DNA of 64,000 bases from Saccharicrinis sp050589685 (GCF_050589685.1 NZ_JBNGOS010000003.1:1-64000); one strand, 5' to 3'; shown: positions 8,671-18,300, counted from the stretch's first letter. Numbers and translations: made by a program. The notes: a model not told the origin generated them from the letters alone.

Positions 8671-10863
8671 CTACTCCGGAATCTTCAAATTCGTCATTTC
8701 ATCCACCACTTTAAAATCATAGTCAGGATATTCGTAAACAGAAAGCCGGGGTTCGGTTTCACCAATGGAATAGCCCCAGATGCTTTCGTACTCTGAAATG
8801 TCCTCTCCAATTTCTTCCAGCTGATTTAAATATTCGCTTATAGATTTGGATTCTATAATAACCACCTTACCCATTTTGTGTATAATGGGGCTGTGGTTTC
8901 GGTTACCGTCATGATCGAATTCCAATATGCGCCTACCATACCTTGTAATACCAATCACCCTGTATGTCATACTTTTCCCTACACCGGGAAGATTCAATAC
9001 ATTGCGGTCTGTGGCCAGGAATGGGATGCCCGCTTCTTTTCGCAGTTTATTAATGTTGTCAACCATTTCTTCGGCATTCATGGGAAATTCCTTTATGCTA
9101 TCGTGATATTCTTCAGCTATTTTACCCATAGGTTTTTCTTCCACTTGCTCCTGAACGGCGCGGGCATTGGTGGCAAAGTTGAAACTATTCTCCATGTAAC
9201 CTTTAACCGAGAAAGTGTAGTAGGTAAGAATTCCTATATCATTCAAGCACTGCCTCAACTTATTGGTATGCCCCCTGCGCGACGATGCCGATGTAAAAAC
9301 ATGCTGGTTGGTCACCGTCCAACCGGCAAAAATGAGCTTCTTCACAGCCACAGCCACCTCCGGAGTAATTTCCAGGGGCGACTCAATGTGGGTTTGGATA
9401 AGAAATTGCTTCACGCCAATTTCAGATGCCCTGGTTTTAAATTCTTTTAGTATGGTAATAAGCTCCGGAGTTATCCGTTGAGGAAGATACACCGGCAATC
9501 TTGTTCCCAACCTTACCCGGACCATCTCGGCATGCTTTTCACCATCTGCTCTTTTTTCATTGTCCGTTTTTTTATTCCGTGCCATCTCGTAAACAGCATC
9601 CAGAATTTTCTTTAACGAATGATCACTGCTCATAAAAGCATCACCTCCGGTGATAAGAATATCGCGGAGCTGGGTGTCATTTTCCCAATATCGCATGATA
9701 CTTTTCATCCGCTCTTCCCAGGTTTCTTTAGGTTTAAGCTTGTCCAGGTTAAAGTTTAAATGGCCGTTCTGGAAATCGTACATCCTTTGGCAGGATGCAC
9801 AAAGACCACCGCAAGCTCGCCCCATGGTGGACGGAATAAAAATAGCCACCTCCGGATAACGTCGGTGCACAATATGATGGGTGGGGAGTATCCAACCCGC
9901 TGCATTGGGTTTGCCGGGCTTAACAATATCTTCCTTTTCCCAGGCCTTAATATTTCCGAACTCCTCCACGAGCTGCTTACTGTAAAGAACATAGTAACGA
10001 ATAGCCAGATCGGAACCTATCGCAAAATACGGTACCCGCACATGCAAAAGCGATAGGTAATAAGGGTTGACAAAAAACGGTATGCCTGCCTCTTCGGCTT
10101 CGTACAGGATTTTCATGGTATCCGGATCCAACGAGTTCCCCAGCATTTCATTGAGCAATTGTGGGGAGCGGACAGCAAACCTGAGGTGAAACATATGATC
10201 TTCCCACCAGTCCAGCACTTTTAGGAACTTTTGTTCATGGGACATTCCTTCTTCAAAAAAATATTTTAAATCGGTAATCTCTCCCTTGTCCATTTTATCG
10301 ATCAGGATATTTATAATCCTTTCTCGGTTTTCTTCCCTCAGTTTTACAATACGCGGATCCATGCCGGATGGATACCTGTCCATCCATTCCTCTATTTTTT
10401 CCTTTGAAGGCATTTGGCAAGTATACTCTCCCCTATATTGCCGAAACAGATAAAGCATGTCTTTGAAGAATGCAGGCTTTGCCCCTCCGTTGCCATATGT
10501 TACAGCCAGCCAAATCATTTTTATGGGATTGCTGACGGCAATTTCTCCTCTCAGGTTTAAATCTTCATATTCCTTACCGGCATTATCGATATAGTCCAAC
10601 AAGCGTATGGTGGCAAAATCCTGCCAATCCAATTTATCGAACACCTCCCGGCCATGTGCTTCATATTTATAAAATTGATAGGCTTCGGATCTTTTACGAA
10701 AGTCTGCAACAATCCAATTCCGGACGCCAATCAATGCTTCTGTCTCATTGCGGGCATTCCGCATAATCTCATCCAGCTTAGGGTTTTCCTGAAGTAATTG
10801 TTTAAGTACCCTATGCGCTCGTACCGTGATGGCAATTTGATCTAACTGAGGATATGCCGGCAT
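8671..10863 (-). CDS. KamA-family radical SAM protein with a long N-terminal extension
   Basis: A radical SAM enzyme related to lysine 2,3-aminomutase. The [4Fe-4S]-binding CxxxCxxC is Cys351/355/358 in GRACGGLCASCQRMY, numbering from the preferred ATG at 10863 (MPAYPQLDQIA); the frame is open to 10932. A C-terminal LPGVGKS resembles the PLP-lysine loop of KamA (PGGGGK). The protein is 730 residues, against about 415 for classical KamA, because about 300 residues of helical, charged sequence precede the radical SAM barrel. The TYYTFSVKGY segment replaces the usual KamA PYYxYxxD motif. It may therefore act on something other than free lysine. It is a single gene with no lysine fermentation genes nearby. 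Confidence 0.85.
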   Translation of the reverse strand: MPAYPQLDQIAITVRAHRVLKQLLQENPKLDEIMRNARNETEALIGVRNWIVADFRKRSEAYQFYKYEAHGREVFDKLDWQDFATIRLLDYIDNAGKEYEDLNLRGEIAVSNPIKMIWLAVTYGNGGAKPAFFKDMLYLFRQYRGEYTCQMPSKEKIEEWMDRYPSGMDPRIVKLREENRERIINILIDKMDKGEITDLKYFFEEGMSHEQKFLKVLDWWEDHMFHLRFAVRSPQLLNEMLGNSLDPDTMKILYEAEEAGIPFFVNPYYLSLLHVRVPYFAIGSDLAIRYYVLYSKQLVEEFGNIKAWEKEDIVKPGKPNAAGWILPTHHIVHRRYPEVAIFIPSTMGRACGGLCASCQRMYDFQNGHLNFNLDKLKPKETWEERMKSIMRYWENDTQLRDILITGGDAFMSSDHSLKKILDAVYEMARNKKTDNEKRADGEKHAEMVRVRLGTRLPVYLPQRITPELITILKEFKTRASEIGVKQFLIQTHIESPLEITPEVAVAVKKLIFAGWTVTNQHVFTSASSRRGHTNKLRQCLNDIGILTYYTFSVKGYMENSFNFATNARAVQEQVEEKPMGKIAEEYHDSIKEFPMNAEEMVDNINKLRKEAGIPFLATDRNVLNLPGVGKSMTYRVIGITRYGRRILEFDHDGNRNHSPIIHKMGKVVIIESKSISEYLNQLEEIGEDISEYESIWGYSIGETEPRLSVYEYPDYDFKVVDEMTNLKIPE

Positions 10864-10950
10864 AACGAATTGTTTAAGTTGTACAATATTGTGCACACGA
10901 ATGCTATATAAATTTACGAATAAATACAACACAATGGAAACACCTTGATA

Positions 10951-11095
10951 TTACTTTTCCCAGAGGTTGTTACCAGCTCTTGTGGTATTTTTAGCCTTTG
11001 TGCCATATCGAGCCTCTCTCGTCAGTTTTAACCATTCCTCGTGCAACTTTGTAAGGTCCGCATAAAGATATATGCAGCTGTTGTTAGGGAATGTA
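10951..11095 (-). pseudogene. Possible gene remnant abutting a TTAA element
   Basis: Minus-strand codons here give a hydrophilic, protein-like tail (SCIYLYADLTKLHEEWLK, then KAKNTTRAGNNLWEK and stop). Continuing upstream, the frame runs straight into the TTAA element at 11096, so the first 37 residues of the apparent open frame are only translated element. It may be the 3' end of a small gene decapitated by the insertion. No family is recognised. Confidence 0.25.
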
Positions 11096-11267
11096 TTAAA
11101 CCCGCAATATGCATTCGAAATTCTTTTACGCAAGTAAACTACTTCAAAACAAGGAATTTCACTAAGTTGCCTCAACTCACAGGGCGGTGCTATGATTTGT
11201 TTCAGCAACTCCTTATTTTATGGTTTTTTAAATGCTCATTACGTATCTCTAATATATTCCGGGTTAA
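11096..11267 (+). mobile_element. TTAA palindromic element, copy 3 (diverged)
   Basis: A diverged copy bounded by TTAA at 11096-11099 and 11264-11267. The left end AACCCGCAATATGCATT and the right end ATTCCGGG are conserved; the interior (CTTCAAAACAAGGAATTTCAC, CAGCAACTCCTTATTTTATG) is degenerate. It lies in the same intergenic region as copy 4, in the same orientation. Confidence 0.8.
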
Positions 11268-11313
11268 TTAGATATACCATAACTATACGTTATTTTGAAT
11301 TACTCTTTTGCAT

Positions 11314-11471
11314 TTAACCCGCAATATGTATTAGAAAATCTATTACACATTGAAATTGTTTCAAAACAAGACACTCCGCTGCTTCACTTCAACTCACCAT
11401 AACGATGAAAACCTAGTAAGATTGTACTTTCAATGTTCACGACGAAGTTCTAATGCATAATCCGGGTTTAA
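11314..11471 (+). mobile_element. TTAA palindromic element, copy 4
   Basis: Bounded by TTAA at 11314-11317 and 11468-11471. The left arm (CCCGCAATATGTATTAG, CACATTGAAATTGTTTC, AAAACAAGACACTCCGC) is well conserved. The right arm is shortened in its middle and ends CATAATCCGGG. Copies 3 and 4 are separated by 46 bp, forming a tandem pair between the radical SAM gene and the cyclase-fold gene. Confidence 0.82.
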
Positions 11472-11570
11472 CAAGCCATAAGAGTCAGAATGGATCTCAA
11501 AAAACATTTGGATAACGAATTAGGATTTAATGAAGAGGATATTTAAATTTATAGCTTGCTGAAATAAACA

Positions 11571-12524
11571 ATGAACAAACAAGAAATCATAACGTGGTTG
11601 CTTGCTGGTGATGTTTCGATACAGTACCAGGTTCACCGTGATTTATTGGAAAAAACCAAAAAGGAACTTCAACAGAGGATAGCCAAAGAAGGCTGGGGCA
11701 AACGTTTTTTATCAAACCGAAATACAAACGGCCATTGGGGAATGGGGTTTTATCAACCCAAATGGATTTCTACCCATTACACGTTATTAGACCTTCGCAA
11801 CCTAAATCTTTGTCCTGATCATTTTGCTGTTAAGGAAACTATTGATTTGGTAGTGGGTTCTCATAAATCAAAAGATGGCGGTATTCAGCTGGGTTCGTCA
11901 ACATTTGAGCATAGCGATGTATGTGTCAATGCTATGTTTTTGAATTATGCTTCGTACTTTAAAACCGAAGAACAGAAATTATACTCGGTTGTTGATAGCA
12001 TTCTGAATGAAATTATGCCCGATGGAGGATTTAATTGCAGAACAACAAGAAGTGGTGCCAAGCATAGTTCTTTGCACACCACCCTTTCTGTATTGGAAGG
12101 GATAATAGAATTTTTAAAAGCAGGATATAACTATCGGATAACAGATCTGCAGAAAGCAAGTGAAAGTGCGGAGGAGTTTATTTTGCTTCATCAATTATTC
12201 CTGTCAGATAGAACCGGAGAAATAATCCGAAAAGAGTTTTTGAGAATGCCCTATCCCAGCAGGTGGAAGTATGATATTTTACGCGCACTGGATTATTTTC
12301 GATATGCAGGAAGAAAGTGGGACGACAGGATGGAGGCAGCTGTACATGTTATCCTGAATAAGAGAAGAAAAGATGGCCGCTGGAACCTCCAGGCGGCCCA
12401 CCCAGGCCAAATACATATTGAGATGGAAAAAGCAGGGCAAGCAAGCAGGTGGAACACACTGAGGGCTTTGCGGGTGTTGAAACATTTTGGGTTGGAAAAA
12501 CTACCACCTTTCCCAAAGTATTGA
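11571..12524 (+). CDS. Terpenoid-cyclase/prenyltransferase-fold protein (squalene cyclase-like)
   Basis: A 317-residue soluble protein with no signal peptide. It is built of repeated alpha-hairpin units like the alpha/alpha toroid of squalene cyclases: motifs such as NGHWGMGFYQPKW, DGGIQLGSS, MPDGGFNCRTTRSG and DGRWNLQAAHPGQ resemble the QW-type repeats. The DxDD catalytic motif of true squalene-hopene cyclases is not seen, and the protein is about half their length, so cyclase activity is doubtful. It is often annotated as squalene cyclase or prenyltransferase-like. It stands alone between repeats and convergent purT. Confidence 0.75.
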   Translation: MNKQEIITWLLAGDVSIQYQVHRDLLEKTKKELQQRIAKEGWGKRFLSNRNTNGHWGMGFYQPKWISTHYTLLDLRNLNLCPDHFAVKETIDLVVGSHKSKDGGIQLGSSTFEHSDVCVNAMFLNYASYFKTEEQKLYSVVDSILNEIMPDGGFNCRTTRSGAKHSSLHTTLSVLEGIIEFLKAGYNYRITDLQKASESAEEFILLHQLFLSDRTGEIIRKEFLRMPYPSRWKYDILRALDYFRYAGRKWDDRMEAAVHVILNKRRKDGRWNLQAAHPGQIHIEMEKAGQASRWNTLRALRVLKHFGLEKLPPFPKY

Positions 12525-12625
12525 ACTTTGGAAAAGGTTAAAGCACAGGACTATGGGAAAGCTATAAAAACATTTCTTTTGAATTATAAGCTTTTCACTA
12601 TTGATCGTTATCGCAAGACCAGGGA

Positions 12626-13822
12626 CTATAGGTTTACCTTAATCGCCCTACTCGCCTTATTCGCTTTTTCCCTGGCCTCTTCAACCGAAGCTCCCCTTGC
12701 CAAGCACACACCCATTCTTCGTTCACCTTGTACTTCAGGTTTTCCAAACAACCGAACTTGCGTATCGGGTTCAATCAATGCTTGCTCCAATCCTGAATAA
12801 GTAACCTGATTTGAGTTCCCCTCTACCATAATTACACTACTGGCTGCCGGTGCATGCTGAACAATGTTGGGAATGGGCAAACCCAGCACGGCTCTAACAT
12901 GCAAAGCAAATTCGCTTAAATCCTGCGATATCATGGTTACCATCCCGGTATCATGCGGACGAGGAGAAAGCTCGCTGAAATAAACGGTATCTCCTTTTAC
13001 GAAAAACTCCACACCAAACAAACCTCTTCCGCCTAAAGCTTTCACCACTTTCTCGGCAATATATTGCGAATCTGCCAAAGCTTTCTCGCTCATGGACTGT
13101 GGTTGCCACGATTCCTGGTAATCGCCTCCTTCCTGGCGATGACCGATAGGAGCGCAGAACGAAACGCCTTCCACATGGCTGATGGTTAATAAAGTTATCT
13201 CGTAATCAAAATCCACAAATCCTTCAATAATCACCCGATCGCTGTTTCCGCGAGCACCTTCAAGTGCATAGTTCCAGGCATAATCAATGTCTGCTTCGCT
13301 TTTCACCACACTTTGTCCTTTGCCCGATGAGCTCATGATAGGCTTGATCACACAGGGATAACCGATTTCCGCTACGGCTGCATCAAATTCTTCTTTGGTT
13401 CCGGCGAACTTGTAGGGTGAGGTTTTCAACCCTAGTTCTTGGGCAGCCAAAGTCCTAATGCCTTCACGGTTCATGGTCAGTTTGGTGGCGTTAGCGGTGG
13501 GAATCACATTAAAACCCTCCTTTTCGAGTTCCAACAAAGTATCCGTTGCAATGGCCTCTACCTCGGGAATGATGTAATCGGGTTTTTCTTGGCGAATAAT
13601 TTTAGCCAGTGTCGCTCCATCCAGCATGGAAACCTCATAACTACGGTGAGCCACCTGCATGGCCGGGGCATTTCTATATTTATCGATAGCTATCACCTCA
13701 ACGCCATATCGCTGAAACTCGATGACTACTTCTTTGCCCAATTCTCCGGAACCTAACATGATAACTTTTGTCGCTGTAGGAGATAATGGTGTTCCAATTA
13801 CTGTTTTTGATGTACTGTTCAT
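12626..13822 (-). CDS. purT: Formate-dependent phosphoribosylglycinamide formyltransferase (GAR transformylase 2)
   Basis: PurT is an ATP-grasp enzyme that makes formyl-GAR from GAR, formate and ATP in purine synthesis. The N-terminal Rossmann-like region carries IMLGSGELGKEVVIEFQRYG. The ATP-grasp core shows KPIMSSSGKGQS, EGFVDFDYEITLLT and GLFGVEFFVKGD with the metal-binding FSELSPRPHDTGM. The start at 13822 (MNSTSKTVIGTPLSP) gives 398 residues, close to the family norm of about 392; upstream in-frame codons to 13882 would overlap the predicted promoter. It is a single gene, convergent with the cyclase-fold gene. Confidence 0.96.
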   Translation of the reverse strand: MNSTSKTVIGTPLSPTATKVIMLGSGELGKEVVIEFQRYGVEVIAIDKYRNAPAMQVAHRSYEVSMLDGATLAKIIRQEKPDYIIPEVEAIATDTLLELEKEGFNVIPTANATKLTMNREGIRTLAAQELGLKTSPYKFAGTKEEFDAAVAEIGYPCVIKPIMSSSGKGQSVVKSEADIDYAWNYALEGARGNSDRVIIEGFVDFDYEITLLTISHVEGVSFCAPIGHRQEGGDYQESWQPQSMSEKALADSQYIAEKVVKALGGRGLFGVEFFVKGDTVYFSELSPRPHDTGMVTMISQDLSEFALHVRAVLGLPIPNIVQHAPAASSVIMVEGNSNQVTYSGLEQALIEPDTQVRLFGKPEVQGERRMGVCLARGASVEEAREKANKASRAIKVNL

Positions 13823-13846
13823 GATTAATTGGGTATTTTTAAGCTG

Positions 13847-13854
13847 CAAAAATA
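13847..13854 (-). promoter_or_regulatory. Predicted -7 element of purT
   Basis: TATTTTTG on the minus strand matches the Bacteroidota TAnnTTTG -7 consensus. It lies 24 bp upstream of the chosen purT start and supports that start over the longer frame. No good TTTG is seen at the ideal 19-21 bp spacing. Confidence 0.55.
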
Positions 13855-14187
13855 GGTTTTTAATCGAAAAGCAGAAAACCAAAGATCTTGGAATAATTAT
13901 TTGCTTTCAATCTGATTATTAGTGCAAATAACTGATCAAACCCCAATTGTTGGAAAAAGTGCATTCCCAATTTTACCGTCAGGTCAACATTTCCTGATGA
14001 TTCACAAAAAGGCTACTCCAATTTACAGGCTCATCAAAGGAGACAATTGTCAACTGAAACCTCCAGGGAGTGCTCGATTTTCAAAAGAACTGTAAAATCA
14101 TTGATGTCTATATTCTCTCTAACCAAATGCACAAATTATGAGTTATTGTTTTGGGATAAACAACCGTAACCATATTTATTCTATGTG

Positions 14188-14253
14188 AAAATACAAACGT
14201 GGAAATTCAGCGAACTTCCACGTTTCGTATTTACCGTGCAATTATTTTGCACG
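14188..14253 (-). terminator. Two consecutive hairpins downstream of the lipoprotein gene
   Basis: Hairpin one (14188-14232) pairs AACGTGGAA with TTCCACGTT, flanked by AAATAC/GTATTT extensions. Hairpin two (14235-14253) pairs CGTGCAA with TTGCACG. Both lie within 100 bp after the stop of the minus-strand lipoprotein gene. Neither has a strong T tract, so they may protect the 3' end as much as terminate. The rest of the 13855-14287 gap holds no supported gene. Confidence 0.5.
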
Positions 14254-14287
14254 TCAAATTGCTATCAACACATTCGTAGTTAATGTT

Positions 14288-15586
14288 CTACTGACTTATG
14301 GAGTCAGGCAGCATAATGCTTCTTACTTCCATTTCCCCCACTTCGCCAGGCGCCACAAAATTAAGTTGAGGAGTTGCTTTAACTTTGTCCATTAAAGTTG
14401 TACTTATGTTTCCTTCCAATTCCAAGGTTCTGATAGTGGCCGTCGAAACACAATCGCCTGTTTCCTTTAGTTGCACCCTAAACGTGTTAAACTGAATTTC
14501 CACTTTTGTATTTCTGCCGATATCGTTTCCGGAACCATCCCCATTGAATATAAATTTTTGGACGGGTCCGCTTCCGGCAAAAACATCCAAAGCATGATCA
14601 TTATCCGTATAAGAATAAGAAGCAAATGTACTGCTGATTACTTTTTCGATATTGAATCCCGGATCGGCGGTATATATTGTAAAATAACGTTCTCTTTTAC
14701 CATAGGTCCAGTCACTTCTGGTTTCGCTGGCAGTGACATAAATTCTAGCTCTCAGGTGAGTTGATTCGTTTAATATACTGACAGAACAATACATGCGTGG
14801 GCCATGCCCATCAAATTCCTTATCTCCCCTACTCTTACCCGGCATGGTGGCATGAAGTGGCATTACGGATATATTGGAGACCGTAAAATTATCAAACTTG
14901 CTTTCGCATATATCAGGTGCAGGCTGTATCACGGCCATGGTTGATATATTTCGTCCATTCCATCTTAAGATTATTCGTTTGCTTTGCGCGTTTAATGGTA
15001 CGCCTGACGATCCAAGATTCAACGTCATAGCATAATGCGTTGGCATATCCAAATGGTTAGTGATATTAATTTCACTTGATCCGCTAACCAGAAAAACCTG
15101 CACGTTGGTCATGTCAAAATCGTATCCAAAAAATTCAATTTTGTTACGACGGTTTTGTGGCAGTGACATATCAACTGCTGAAGGTACTACCTGACAAAGT
15201 TGTGGTTCGACGGGTGGCAATTCCGTCCCCAACATTTTTGATTTAATCCGTTGAAGACCTTGCCTCATGCGATGTCGCAGAAAATCAACATTACAACGAA
15301 ATTCTGTTCCTGCAGCTGCGATACCGCGCTGAAGCAGGTTAGAAACTTCGTTCTTGATGGTGGATTGTATTTCGTCGGGCAAATCAGATATCACCTTGTT
15401 CATGATATCTTGCCAATCAGCCGAAGCCGCCCCTAATTCATTGATCCCCCGATCAAGAACAGCAATAGCCTGTTCCGTGGCATTGGGCACTGTAACACCA
15501 ATGAGTTCCTTTATTTTATTGATCAAATCGCATCCAGTCAACAAAAAAGAGAATGTTAGAAAAACAATTAATACTGACTTCTTCAT
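14288..15586 (-). CDS. Lipoprotein of unknown function
   Basis: A 432-residue protein with a lipoprotein signal (FSFLLTGCDL, Cys19), so it is envelope-anchored. Residues about 35-130 are predicted helical (NELGAASADWQDIMNKVISD, VDFLRHRMRQGLQRIKSK). The C-terminal two thirds look like beta-sandwich sequence (KIEFFGYDFDMTNVQVFLVSG recalls an IPT/TIG-like fold; ARIYVTASETRSDW). No domain family is recognised and no catalytic motif stands out. The neighbours are unrelated and a large repeat-bearing gap lies upstream. Confidence 0.7.
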   Translation of the reverse strand: MKKSVLIVFLTFSFLLTGCDLINKIKELIGVTVPNATEQAIAVLDRGINELGAASADWQDIMNKVISDLPDEIQSTIKNEVSNLLQRGIAAAGTEFRCNVDFLRHRMRQGLQRIKSKMLGTELPPVEPQLCQVVPSAVDMSLPQNRRNKIEFFGYDFDMTNVQVFLVSGSSEINITNHLDMPTHYAMTLNLGSSGVPLNAQSKRIILRWNGRNISTMAVIQPAPDICESKFDNFTVSNISVMPLHATMPGKSRGDKEFDGHGPRMYCSVSILNESTHLRARIYVTASETRSDWTYGKRERYFTIYTADPGFNIEKVISSTFASYSYTDNDHALDVFAGSGPVQKFIFNGDGSGNDIGRNTKVEIQFNTFRVQLKETGDCVSTATIRTLELEGNISTTLMDKVKATPQLNFVAPGEVGEMEVRSIMLPDSISQ

Positions 15587-15767
15587 GATAATAATATTAG
15601 GTTTAATACTGTTACCCCTAATTTACACCATGTGCGATTATAGTTCAATAGTTTAAGCCGTATTATTGACCAACAAATAAAATAACACCATAGAACTTAT
15701 CTTATTTTTGTCGTTTGACTTTGCAAAAATGTAAATTTCATTAAGAATATCTAAGCATTCCGAAAAA

Positions 15768-15835
15768 TCTGCGATGTAAGATTTTTTATATCGGCATTCC
15801 CTCGTAATCTCTCTTGACTACTGTGATTAAGGTTA
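15768..15835 (+). repeat. Dispersed repeat family 2, partial copy
   Basis: GCGATGTAAGATTTTTTATA, then TCGGCATTCCCTCG and a TGATTAAGG segment follow the same order as in the copies at 7552-7877 and 19629-19784, with more divergence. Only the right half of the family is recognisable. Confidence 0.5.
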
Positions 15836-16421
15836 GTGGAGTACAATCTAAATATCGTTACATGGTAAAATTAACCCGTATTAAAGAAAAGGAATTATTA
15901 AAGGGAGTAATAAGGCACGCCACCATGCCATGATTGCACATATAAAAGATATATTATTTTTGCATATCGAAATACCCAAAGGGATTGTCGGCATTGTATG
16001 TAATTTTACTTAATTTATTTAAAGTGACCATAATATGCCAATGATAAAGGATATTTAAATATTTACACATGAATTAAATATGATGCGGCAAAAATACCGG
16101 ATGCGTTTCGGGATGTATCTGTAACTTCTGTTATTGCCTCTGTATTGCAGAAATTAGACATACACGTAAAATAATTATACAAAATATAGCCAGGAGAATG
16201 TCGGAACTTTATCTTCAGGCATACCGACAGTTTAGTCCAGTTTGCTGGTCGCAGGGGGATAATACAAAACACATCCATGGTACATCCGATCCGTTAAATA
16301 CCCGACCTTGAACAAGTTAGCAAATGAGGAGGTTGTATTTAGCCAGGCTATGAGCAACTTTCCATTGTGTAGTCCTTTCCGTGGCATTTTCTTTACCGGG
16401 ACAGATCCCTATGCCAACGGA

Positions 16422-16530
16422 TTAATCCGCAATAGGTAGAGAAAATCCCAACCTGCCGTGCTGGCTGGCAGGGATTACACATTGAATATACTTTAAAGCA
16501 AGACACTTCGTTGTTTCACTTCCACACCAG
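16422..16530 (+). mobile_element. TTAA palindromic element, copy 5 (decayed, left half)
   Basis: TTAATCCGCAATAGG followed by TTACACATTGAATATACTTT, AAGCAAGACACTTCGTTG and TTTCACTTC preserves the left arm of the family. The right end is lost. A GC-rich stretch with CCTGCCGTGCTGGCTGGCAG at about 16450-16470 interrupts the arm. Confidence 0.6.
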
Positions 16531-16713
16531 CACGGCGCTCCATCATCGTTGGAACCATCCCAAACCCCTCAGCACAGGTGTTTCCATTTTTACAACGATG
16601 TCTTCTTATGAAATTTTAATTTCTACTTTAAAATATACATGGCATTTTATTCCGTTATTGCTGCAACCATATAAAACAACAGGATCTTATTTTATTCATA
16701 TAATGACAAGAGA

Positions 16714-18105
16714 TCATTCGGCAGGTACGATATTTTGGTTCGTGCTGAAGAAGTTAGCTGGGTCGTACCTGTGTTTAATCTTTGTCAACCTATGGTAATT
16801 GTCCTTGAAACTGGCTTTGATGCGTTCCTGTCCTTCATCCATAATAAAGTTTAAATATGTTCCTCCAGATGAATAGGGATGAAGTGCGTCCCAATAAGCT
16901 TTAGTCCAATTCGTTAATTTATCTTTATTTGCGGGGTTCGGGTCAACTCCGACAATGACACCTGCATATTTTGCATCGCGATAGGCCCAGGGAGTATCAT
17001 TTTTACCTACCCGGCCTGCGGCGCCACTTATCGGGTACAGGTGCATTTGCGACAGAGGTGTGGGTATTTCGGATCCAAATTTCTTATGAGCAGTTGCCGC
17101 TTCTGGTGGTATATCCGTGTAAAAATCTGCTTTCCAATACCATTGCATTCCGGGAGGAAAGAGTCCGTCGAATAAAGTTTGCACAGCGGGATAAGGCATT
17201 TCTCCCACATGTTCAAATATAGGGTTCAGATCCATTGCAGGTCTTAAAATTTCAGGGCCGTTTTTAACATTGCCTGAATAACACCAAACAATACCAATAA
17301 ACTTTTTGTGATGTAATGCCGGGGGGAATGGCGGGCCGGGGATGTTTAAAGTTGTGATAAATCCATTTAGTTCATCCGGTGCATCATGAATAAAATCATG
17401 GTACCATTCCATTATTTCTTCTGTCTGTTCAATCGGCCATAGTGTTGGACCGCCATAAACTGTGGTAACCGGATGAGCCTGAAATTTAAAGGAAGTAACA
17501 ATACCAAAATTTCCACCCCCTCCCCTAATCGCCCAGAAAAGTTCCTTATTCTGATTTTTATTTACAGTAACAAAACTCCCATCGGCTAAAACCATATCAG
17601 CTTCAAGCAGGTTATCAATGGTTAAACCGTACTTTCGTGACAGATGACCAACACCACCGCCTAATGTTAAACCCCCAACGCCAGTGGTTGAAATTATTCC
17701 GGCTGGAACAGCCAATCCAAACGGATGGGTTGCATGGTCCACTTCTCCCCAAATATTACCTCCACCAACACGAACCGTATTATCCGAAGTATCTACCCGG
17801 ATAAATTTGATTCCCGATAGGTCAATGACCAATCCATCATTGCAAATACCTAATCCGCCAGCATTGTGGCCTCCTCCGCGCACAGCTGTTAACAGATTAT
17901 TATTTCTTCCAAAGTCGACCGAGGCAATTACATCGGCAACATCAACACATTTTACAATGAGCCCCGGCTTTTTGTCGATCATTCCGTTATATACTTTTCT
18001 GGATTCTTCATATTCTGCACATTCCGGAAAAACTAATTTTCCCCTTATTTTTGATGCAAACTCATCTTGGGTGTCTTTTTGCACATCTCTTACGGAATTT
18101 ATCAT
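16714..18105 (-). CDS. FAD-binding oxidoreductase, berberine bridge enzyme-like
   Basis: A 463-residue flavoprotein of the PCMH/berberine-bridge family (FAD_binding_4 plus C-terminal BBE domain). The FAD-binding region includes TAVRGGGHNAGGLG, where the His is the usual 8-alpha covalent attachment site, followed by GVGGLTLGGGVGHLSRKYG and GGGGNFGIVTSF. The second covalent site of bicovalent oxidases, a Cys before the VGxGG segment, is replaced by an AGIISTTGVGG stretch, so a monocovalent flavin is expected. The BBE end reads NYHRLTKIKHRYDPANFF. No signal peptide is seen. The substrate is unknown; sugars and phenolics are usual. An AraC-type regulator gene lies 195 bp upstream on the same strand. 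Confidence 0.9.
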   Translation of the reverse strand: MINSVRDVQKDTQDEFASKIRGKLVFPECAEYEESRKVYNGMIDKKPGLIVKCVDVADVIASVDFGRNNNLLTAVRGGGHNAGGLGICNDGLVIDLSGIKFIRVDTSDNTVRVGGGNIWGEVDHATHPFGLAVPAGIISTTGVGGLTLGGGVGHLSRKYGLTIDNLLEADMVLADGSFVTVNKNQNKELFWAIRGGGGNFGIVTSFKFQAHPVTTVYGGPTLWPIEQTEEIMEWYHDFIHDAPDELNGFITTLNIPGPPFPPALHHKKFIGIVWCYSGNVKNGPEILRPAMDLNPIFEHVGEMPYPAVQTLFDGLFPPGMQWYWKADFYTDIPPEAATAHKKFGSEIPTPLSQMHLYPISGAAGRVGKNDTPWAYRDAKYAGVIVGVDPNPANKDKLTNWTKAYWDALHPYSSGGTYLNFIMDEGQERIKASFKDNYHRLTKIKHRYDPANFFSTNQNIVPAE

Positions 18106-18300
18106 AATTTATAAATTTAAAGTATTGAATTACATGCCTATGTTCTTTAGAACTAATATTCACTCTCTCGCATTTTGTTGAAATATGTATACAAAACTAT
18201 GACAAGAAAACGTCATCTATTACCACAATTAGTTCTAATGCAAGCAATTTTGGTTCAAAGAAATATTACAAGAAGAAAGAAAGAAGAAAGAAACAACAAG

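Larger units (their letters stand above)
15587..16713. other. Long intergenic region with repeat fragments
   Basis: No supported gene. It contains a partial family 2 repeat (about 15768-15835) and a diverged TTAA element (from 16422). A 71-codon minus-strand frame at 16063-16278 has no recognisable features and is not accepted as a gene. The region may be a graveyard of decayed mobile sequence. Confidence 0.45.

Noticed and set aside
13922..14095. Plus-strand 57-codon frame starting at GTG between purT and the lipoprotein gene
   Set aside because: The peptide looks somewhat protein-like (RLIKGDNCQLKPPGSARF), but there is no promoter, no ATG and no recognised homologue, so it is not listed as a gene.
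16063..16278. Minus-strand 71-codon frame in the 15.6-16.7 kb gap
   Set aside because: No signal, motif or neighbour support; the region otherwise contains decayed repeats.
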